Assembly (NCBI RefSeq): GCF_029633825.1
Contig: NZ_CP090641.1
Location: 2,728,001 to 2,792,000 of the forward strand
Reading direction: 5' to 3'
Length of the DNA: 64,000 nt
DNA from: Burkholderia contaminans
GTDB lineage: Bacteria > Pseudomonadota > Gammaproteobacteria > Burkholderiales > Burkholderiaceae
Shown here: positions 58,405-64,000 of the stretch, piece after piece
How the letters are laid out: the number at the start of each line of letters is the position of its first letter
Position numbering within the stretch: position 1 is the first letter of the stretch
Program-made: the position numbers and the translations under genes
The notes under the pieces: generated by a model
What the model saw: only the letters and a program-made list of their open reading frames with translations
Told to the model about the DNA's origin: nothing
Databases searched by the model: none

Positions 58405-61122
58405 TTACGCTGCGAGCAGCGAGCGCAGCACGAACGGCAGGATCCCGCCGTGCTTGTAGTAGTCGACTTCGATCGGCGTATCGATGCGCAGCAGCACCTG
58501 CACGCGCTGCGATTCGCCGTTCTTGCGGTGGATCACGAGCGTGACGTCCTGCTGCGGCTTGAAGTCGTCGCCGAGGCCTTCGATGTCGTACGTTTCTTCA
58601 CCGGTGATGCCGAGCGACTGGACGCTGTCCGAGCCCTTGAACTGCAGCGGCAGCACGCCCATGCCGACCAGGTTCGAGCGGTGGATGCGCTCGAAGCTGC
58701 GTGCGATCACGGCCTTCACGCCGAGCAGTTGCGTGCCCTTCGCGGCCCAGTCGCGCGACGAGCCCGTGCCGTACTCTTCGCCCGCGAACACGACGGTCGG
58801 CGTGTCGGCTGCGACGTACTGCATCGCCGCGTCGTAGATCGACTGCTGTTCGCCGCTCGGCTGGTGGATCGTCAGGCCGCCTTCGACGCGCGTGCCGTCT
58901 GCCTTCGCCGGGATCATCAGGTTCTTGATCCGGACGTTCGCGAACGTGCCGCGCATCATCACGTCGTGGTTGCCGCGGCGCGAGCCGTAGCTGTTGAAGT
59001 CGGCCTTCTGCACTCCGTTCTCCTTCAGCCACTTGCCGGCCGGCGAGTCTTCCTTGATCGAGCCTGCCGGGCTGATGTGGTCGGTCGTGACCGAGTCACC
59101 GAAGATACCCAGTGCGCGCGCGCCCTTGACCGTCGGGATCGATGCAGCCGGTTCCATCGAGAAGTCGTTGCCGAAGAACGGCGGCTCGGCGATGTACGTC
59201 GACTTCGGCCAGTCGTAGACCTGGCCCGATTCGCCCTCGATCTTGCTCCAGAGGTCGCCCTTCTTGGTCAGCTTCGAGTAGTTGTCCTCGAACTTCTTCG
59301 GGTCGAGCGCGAACTTGAGCAGCGCGTGGATTTCTTCGCTCGTCGGCCAGATGTCGCCGAGGTAGATGTCGCGGCCGCCCTTGCCCTTGCCGACCGGCTC
59401 GGTCATCAGGTCGCGCGTGATGTTGCCGGCGATCGCGTAGGCGACGACCAGCGGCGGCGACGCGAGGAAGTTCGCGCGGATGTTCGGGTGGATACGTGCT
59501 TCGAAGTTACGGTTGCCCGACAGCACGGCCGCCGCGACGATGTCGTTCTTCGTGATCGCTTCGTTCAGCTCCGGCGTCAGGTCGCCCGCGTTGCCGATAC
59601 AGGTCGTGCAGCCGTAGGCCGCGACTTCGAAACCGAGCTTCGACAGGTAGGGCAGCAGGCCCGTCTTCGTCAGGTACTCGGTGACGATGCGCGATCCCGG
59701 CGCGAGCGAGGTCTTGATCTTCGGATCGACCGTGAGGCCGGCCTCGACCGCCTTCTTCGCGAGCAGGCCGGCGGCCAGCAGCACGCTCGGGTTCGACGTG
59801 TTCGTGCACGACGTGATCGCGGCGATCAGGATGTCGCCGTTCTTCACGTCGACGCCGTTGCTCGTCGTGTATTGCGCGCCGAGGTCTTCCGCCTTCTTCG
59901 CGAAGCCGTTTTCCGCGACCGGCTTCGAGAACAGGTCGGTGAACGTCGACTTGACGTGGCCGATCTCGATGCGGTCCTGCGGGCGCTTCGGGCCGGCCAG
60001 CGACGGCGCGACCGTCGTCAGATCGAGCGTGACGACCTTCGTGTAGTCGATGTCGCCGGCCTTCGGGATGCCGAACAGCTTCTGCGCCTTGAAGTAGTTT
60101 TCGAACGCGGCGATTTCGGCCTTCGTGCGGCCCGTGCCTTCGAAGTACTCGATCGTCTTTTCGTCGACCGGGAAGAAGCCCATCGTCGCACCGTATTCCG
60201 GCGCCATGTTGCCGATCGTCGCGCGGTCCGGCAGCGACAGAGACTTCGTGCCTTCGCCGAAGAATTCGACGAACTTGCCGACGACCTTCTCCTTGCGCAG
60301 CATTTCGGTGATCGTCAGCACCAGGTCGGTGGCCGTCACGCCTTCGCGCAGCTTGCCCTTCAGCTCGACGCCGACGACGTCCGGCGTCAGGAAGTACACC
60401 GGCTGACCGAGCATGCCGGCTTCAGCCTCGATGCCGCCCACGCCCCAGCCGACCACGCCGATGCCGTTGATCATCGTCGTGTGGCTGTCCGTGCCGACGA
60501 GGGTGTCCGGGTAGTACACGGTGTCGCCGCCGTCCGCCTTCTTGTGGACGCCGCGCGCGAGGTATTCCAGGTTCACCTGGTGGACGATGCCCACGCCCGG
60601 CGGCACGACCTTGAACGTGTCGAACGCCTGCATGCCCCACTTCATGAACTGGTAGCGCTCGTTGTTGCGCTGGAATTCCAGTTTCATGTTCAGGTCGAGC
60701 GCGTCCTTTTGGCGGAAGTAGTCGATCTGCACCGAGTGGTCGACGACGAGATCGACCGGGACCAGCGGCTCGATCTTCTTCGGGTTCTTGCCCGTGCGCT
60801 CGGCGACGCCGCGCATGGCCGCGATGTCGGCGAGCAGCGGCACGCCCGTGAAGTCCTGCAGCACGACGCGCGACACGACGAACGGAATCTCGTCGACGCG
60901 CTTGTCGTTCGGCTTCCAGTTCGCGAGCTGCTGGATGTGCTCTTCGGTGATCTTCTTGCCGTCGTAGTTGCGCAGCACGGACTCGAGGACGATACGGATC
61001 GACACCGGCAGGCGTTCGATCTTCGTCTTCAGTTCCTTGCCGAGCTGCGGCAGCGAGTAGAACTTGCCTTTGCCGGAACCGCTGTCGAATTCCTTGAGGG
61101 TCTTGTGGAGATTGTGGGCCAT
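58405..61122 (-). CDS. acnA: Aconitate hydratase A
   Basis: A 905-residue iron-sulfur aconitase of the AcnA/IRP type. The cluster cysteines lie in [11 protein letters not shown] (about residue 435) and TTCIGNAGD (about 500). The substrate-binding segments [21 protein letters not shown] and [20 protein letters not shown] are present. It interconverts citrate and isocitrate; relatives also hydrate 2-methylaconitate. It lies 52 bases downstream of prpD, so both probably share a transcript. aggaaaa precedes the start. Confidence 0.96.
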   Translation of the reverse strand: MAHNLHKTLKEFDSGSGKGKFYSLPQLGKELKTKIERLPVSIRIVLESVLRNYDGKKITEEHIQQLANWKPNDKRVDEIPFVVSRVVLQDFTGVPLLADIAAMRGVAERTGKNPKKIEPLVPVDLVVDHSVQIDYFRQKDALDLNMKLEFQRNNERYQFMKWGMQAFDTFKVVPPGVGIVHQVNLEYLARGVHKKADGGDTVYYPDTLVGTDSHTTMINGIGVVGWGVGGIEAEAGMLGQPVYFLTPDVVGVELKGKLREGVTATDLVLTITEMLRKEKVVGKFVEFFGEGTKSLSLPDRATIGNMAPEYGATMGFFPVDEKTIEYFEGTGRTKAEIAAFENYFKAQKLFGIPKAGDIDYTKVVTLDLTTVAPSLAGPKRPQDRIEIGHVKSTFTDLFSKPVAENGFAKKAEDLGAQYTTSNGVDVKNGDILIAAITSCTNTSNPSVLLAAGLLAKKAVEAGLTVDPKIKTSLAPGSRIVTEYLTKTGLLPYLSKLGFEVAAYGCTTCIGNAGDLTPELNEAITKNDIVAAAVLSGNRNFEARIHPNIRANFLASPPLVVAYAIAGNITRDLMTEPVGKGKGGRDIYLGDIWPTSEEIHALLKFALDPKKFEDNYSKLTKKGDLWSKIEGESGQVYDWPKSTYIAEPPFFGNDFSMEPAASIPTVKGARALGIFGDSVTTDHISPAGSIKEDSPAGKWLKENGVQKADFNSYGSRRGNHDVMMRGTFANVRIKNLMIPAKADGTRVEGGLTIHQPSGEQQSIYDAAMQYVAADTPTVVFAGEEYGTGSSRDWAAKGTQLLGVKAVIARSFERIHRSNLVGMGVLPLQFKGSDSVQSLGITGEETYDIEGLGDDFKPQQDVTLVIHRKNGESQRVQVLLRIDTPIEVDYYKHGGILPFVLRSLLAA

Positions 61123-61174
61123 GGTGATTTTCCTGGGTTTAAGGCTAGGAAACTACGTGTCCTGTAGATGACGG

Positions 61175-62626
61175 CTATATCACATACAAGTCGACGTACT
61201 CATCGACCGGCATCGCTTCGAGCTTTGCCTGGTCCAGCGACACGTCGAGAATCGCTTGTTGCTGCTTGGCCGGAAAGCGGCGGGCAAGGTTGGTCCTGAA
61301 CTTCTCGACCAGGAGCGGGACGCCTTCCGTCCGGCGCCGCCGATGGCCGAGCGGGTATTCGACCGCCACCTCGGCAAGCTTCGACCCGTCCGTGAACTCG
61401 ATCGTCAGCGCATTCGCGATCGAGCGCTTGTCCGGGTCGTGATAATCCTTCGTGAACTGCGGATCCTCGACGCACACGGTTTTCGCGCGCAACGCGTCGA
61501 TGCGGGGATCGGCGGCGGCCGAATCTTCGTAGTCGGCCGCGGTCAGCCGGCCGAACAGCAGCGGCACGGCGACCATGTACTGGATGCAGTGGTCGCGGTC
61601 GGCCGGATTGGCGAGCGGGCCCTGCTTGTCGATGATGCGGATCGCGGCCGCGTGCGTGCGGATCGTGATCCGGCTGATGTCGTCCGTCGTGCGGCCCGCG
61701 GCGGCGAGCTGCGCGTGCAGCTGCAGCGCGGCCTCGGCGGCCGTTTGCGCGTGAAATTCCGCGGGGAACGCGATCTTGAACAGCACGTTTTCCATCACGT
61801 ACGTGCCGTACGGGCGCTGGAAGCGGAATGGCTTGCCGTCGAACAGCACGTCGTAGAAGCCCCAGGTCCTGGCCGTGAGCGCCGACGGGTAGCCCATTTC
61901 ACCCGTTTTCGCGATCAGCGCGAGGCGCACCGCGCGGGACGTGGCGTCGCCGGCCGCCCATGACTTGCGCGAGCCCGTGTTCGGCGCGTGGCGGTAGGTG
62001 CGCAGCGCGTGACCGTCGATGAACGCGTTGGATACCGCGTTGACCAGCTCGTCGCGCGTGAGCCCGAGCAGCCGGCCGACGACGGCGGTAGACGCGACCT
62101 TCACGAGCAGCACGTGGTCGAGCCCGACCGCATTGAACGAATTCTCGAGCGCGAGGCAGCCCTGGATCTCGTGGGCCTGGATCATCGCGACCAGCACGTC
62201 GCGCACCGTGAGCGGCTTCCGGCCGGCCGCGCGGGCCGTGCGGGAGAGCCAGTCGGCCGTCGCCAGGATCCCGCCGAGATTGTCGGACGGATGACCCCAT
62301 TCGGCGGCGAGCCAGGTGTCGTTGAAGTCCAGCCAGCGGATCATCGCGCCGATGCCGAAGGCGGCCTGGACGGGATCGAGCTGGAAGGACGTGCCGGGCA
62401 CCTTCGCGCCGTTCGGCACGATCGTGCCGGGCACGACGGGGCCGAGCAGCTTGGTGCAGGCAGGGTAGGACAGCGCCTCGAGTCCGCATCCGAGCGTGTC
62501 GATCAGGCAATGACGCGCCGTCTCCAGCGCGAGCGCGCTGTCGATGCCGGCATTCAGCACGTAGTCGACGATATCGACGAGTACCGTATCCGGAGCAGGG
62601 CGGACGTTGGAGACCGGGGCGGACAT
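61175..62626 (-). CDS. prpD: 2-methylcitrate dehydratase PrpD
   Basis: A 483-residue MmgE/PrpD-family enzyme, the same length as E. coli PrpD. It dehydrates 2-methylcitrate in the propionate-degrading methylcitrate cycle and also acts on citrate. Recognisable segments include [43 protein letters not shown] and [20 protein letters not shown]. prpB and prpC are not next to it in this window; acnA follows and an MliC-like gene lies 22 bases upstream. Confidence 0.94.
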   Translation of the reverse strand: MSAPVSNVRPAPDTVLVDIVDYVLNAGIDSALALETARHCLIDTLGCGLEALSYPACTKLLGPVVPGTIVPNGAKVPGTSFQLDPVQAAFGIGAMIRWLDFNDTWLAAEWGHPSDNLGGILATADWLSRTARAAGRKPLTVRDVLVAMIQAHEIQGCLALENSFNAVGLDHVLLVKVASTAVVGRLLGLTRDELVNAVSNAFIDGHALRTYRHAPNTGSRKSWAAGDATSRAVRLALIAKTGEMGYPSALTARTWGFYDVLFDGKPFRFQRPYGTYVMENVLFKIAFPAEFHAQTAAEAALQLHAQLAAAGRTTDDISRITIRTHAAAIRIIDKQGPLANPADRDHCIQYMVAVPLLFGRLTAADYEDSAAADPRIDALRAKTVCVEDPQFTKDYHDPDKRSIANALTIEFTDGSKLAEVAVEYPLGHRRRRTEGVPLLVEKFRTNLARRFPAKQQQAILDVSLDQAKLEAMPVDEYVDLYVI

Positions 62627-62648
62627 CGAGGGGCCGATGGGAACGCGC

Positions 62649-63164
62649 TTAGTTCGTTGCCGGCTTCAGCTCGTTCGACTGCGTCGGTGCCGGCGTGCCT
62701 TGCGCCATTTCCGGCGTCACGCATTCGTCCGCGAGGCGTTCGCCGCCGTTCGCGTCGGAGAACAGCATCGCCTTGGTCGGGATCACGACCAGCTTGAAGC
62801 CTGCTGCCGGATCGTAGAACGTGTCGGCGCCCGTCGTCGTGGCCTGACGCGGCAGCTTGTAGTTCTTCTTCGCCCAGTGAACCGTGACGACCTGGTCGCG
62901 CTTCATGTCACCGGCGAGATCGAACGACAGGCCTTCCTTGCAGGACCACTTGACCGCGCCGTCCGGTACCGGATCGACCTTGGCTGCTGCGCGTGCCTGC
63001 GCCTTCTTGCTGCGCGGGATGATGCGCTTGGCCGGCGCCGGGCGCTTGGCCGTTGCCTTCTTCGCGGTCGTGGTGGCCGTACCCTGGGCGAACGCGCTCG
63101 GAGCCGACACCAGCATCGTGGCGGACAAGGCGCCGATAGCGGTAGCGATCAGGAGTTTCTTCAT
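62649..63164 (-). CDS. Secreted MliC-like protein
   Basis: A 171-residue exported protein: signal peptide ([21 protein letters not shown] to about AFA, residue 26), a Lys/Ala/Arg-rich linker to about residue 65, then a domain with [41 protein letters not shown] and ADEC. The spacing of two cysteines and the strand pattern resemble MliC-type C-lysozyme inhibitors, but similarity is modest. It lies 22 bases before prpD, an odd partner for a cytoplasmic enzyme. Confidence 0.62.
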   Translation of the reverse strand: MKKLLIATAIGALSATMLVSAPSAFAQGTATTTAKKATAKRPAPAKRIIPRSKKAQARAAAKVDPVPDGAVKWSCKEGLSFDLAGDMKRDQVVTVHWAKKNYKLPRQATTTGADTFYDPAAGFKLVVIPTKAMLFSDANGGERLADECVTPEMAQGTPAPTQSNELKPATN

Positions 63165-63394
63165 GGAGTCAGAACCTTTCGATAATCAGTTGACAAGGGC
63201 CGGCAATCGAAACTGCCGGCCGGTTTGAAACTGCACGCGCCCCGAAAGCGCGCAGCGGCCGCTATTTTCACCTATTTGGCCGCGTGTATATCAGGTTTTC
63301 GGGCTCCGTTACGTTTTTTGTCGTTTCGCAAACCTCTATCCGGTTCGCGCGTCGTCGAATGCATGAAACTCGTGTATCGGCCGGCGGCGCGCGC

Positions 63395-64000
63395 TTACGG
63401 CACGCTGCCCTCGGCGGCGGGGCCGAACAGCGGCGCGGCCTCGGCCGGCACGGGCTGGCCGGTGGCCCGTGCGCGGCGCAGCACCGACCAGTAATAGCGG
63501 TAACTCGCGCGATCGTGCAGCGTATCACCATGGCGTGTCGGGCCCCAGTCGGCGGCCTGCGCGGCCAGCAGGATCTCGGCGGCCAGCGCGACCTCGTCGG
63601 TGCGCGGCGCGAATGCGTCGACGATCGGGCGGATCTGCGCGGGGTGGATGCTCCACATCCGCGTGAACGCGAATTCGTCGCGCGCGCGGCGTGCATCGCC
63701 GGCGACGACGCCCATGTCGCGCACCTCGGTCGTCACGTTGTGCGACGGTGTCTTGCCGTGCGCGTGGCAGGCCGCGGCGATTTCCAGCTTCGCGCGGCGC
63801 ACGAGCGGATGCTCGAACTGGCCGGGCGAGCGCATCGCGGAATCGGGAATCGCGCCATGGTGCGCGGAGACGAAATCCATCAGCCCGAAGCTCAGCGTGC
63901 CGACCGTCGGCAGCGCGGCGAGGGCGGCCGCCTGCGCGAGCGCGCCGTGCGTCTCGACGAGTACGTCGACGGGAATCGGCTGCGCGATGCCGAGCTCGCG
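63395..64000 (-). CDS. HpcH/HpaI-family CoA ester lyase, C-terminal part
   Basis: The reading frame stays open to the window edge, so the N-terminus is missing; 201 residues are visible. The sequence IPVDVLVETHGALAQAAALA, then LSFGLMDFVSAHHGAI and MWSIHPAQIRPIVDAF, fits the citrate lyase beta-like (CitE-like, HpcH/HpaI aldolase) family that cleaves or makes malyl-, citramalyl- or related CoA esters. The substrate is unknown. It heads the same-strand run leading to prpD and acnA, 230 bases before the MliC-like gene. Confidence 0.85.
   Translation of the reverse strand, partial: RELGIAQPIPVDVLVETHGALAQAAALAALPTVGTLSFGLMDFVSAHHGAIPDSAMRSPGQFEHPLVRRAKLEIAAACHAHGKTPSHNVTTEVRDMGVVAGDARRARDEFAFTRMWSIHPAQIRPIVDAFAPRTDEVALAAEILLAAQAADWGPTRHGDTLHDRASYRYYWSVLRRARATGQPVPAEAAPLFGPAAEGSVP

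Noticed and set aside
58327..61167. 946-codon plus-strand frame opposite acnA
   Set aside because: Arg/Asp/Val-rich shadow of the aconitase codons with no recognisable family; typical of GC-rich antisense frames.

Overview
The window is high-GC (roughly two thirds G+C by eye), densely coded chromosomal DNA from a Burkholderia, most likely the Burkholderia cepacia complex. The strongest markers are a near-exact B. cepacia-type lipase with its foldase (lipA-lifO), the rpsU-yqeY-dnaG-rpoD block with a beta-proteobacterial sigma-70, DUF4148 and DUF3300 proteins, and family S53 (sedolisin) peptidases. From memory of cepacia-complex genomes this gene order lies on the second chromosome; the window alone cannot prove that. 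I see no insertion sequence, prophage, integrase or CRISPR array.

Layout. 1-11.5 kb is housekeeping: the end of ispA, dxs and folE2, then tsaD on the other strand, a flavoprotein, rpsU, yqeY, dnaG, rpoD and tRNA-Ile(CAU). 11.7-18 kb holds a phospholipase D-type lipoprotein, a MocR regulator divergent from an FMN-binding protein, and a DUF3300 lipoprotein with a Gln-rich tail. 18-24 kb is secreted and stress functions: an S53 peptidase, a VirK-like protein, and an ankyrin lipoprotein with a periplasmic catalase (ankB-katB type). 23.9-29 kb is a tripartite drug-efflux operon divergent from its TetR regulator. 29-34 kb has a large MscS-type channel, an LLM oxidoreductase, an LprI-like protein and a GNAT enzyme. 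34-35 kb is a long gene-poor stretch ending in an orphan terminator. 35-42 kb holds a class II sirtuin overlapping a DUF938 methyltransferase, gnd, a DUF4148 protein, a degenerate LytM lipoprotein, a Pr6Pr membrane protein and cytochrome b561. 42-47 kb holds DUF2946, a copper-type TonB receptor and lipA-lifO. 47-53 kb is a second MocR regulator divergent from a polyamine-type ABC operon. 53-58.3 kb has an MFS exporter, a second S53 peptidase and an ArsR-SRPBCC-DUF1801 operon. 58.4-64 kb is a reverse-strand run: CoA ester lyase, MliC-like protein, prpD, acnA.

How the genes work together. Several modules pair a regulator with adjacent targets, with a readable inverted repeat between or in front of them: MocR with the FMN-binding protein, MocR with the ABC operon, TetR with the efflux operon, and ArsR with its own operon. 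Secretion and envelope themes recur: two sedolisins, the lipase with its foldase, two lysozyme-inhibitor-like proteins, and several lipoproteins. I did not find a clearly new large system. The items most worth a second look are the orphan terminator before cobB, an EF-hand-type loop in one sedolisin, an ABC permease with a roughly 140-residue insertion, the sirtuin-methyltransferase overlap, and the regulator operators.
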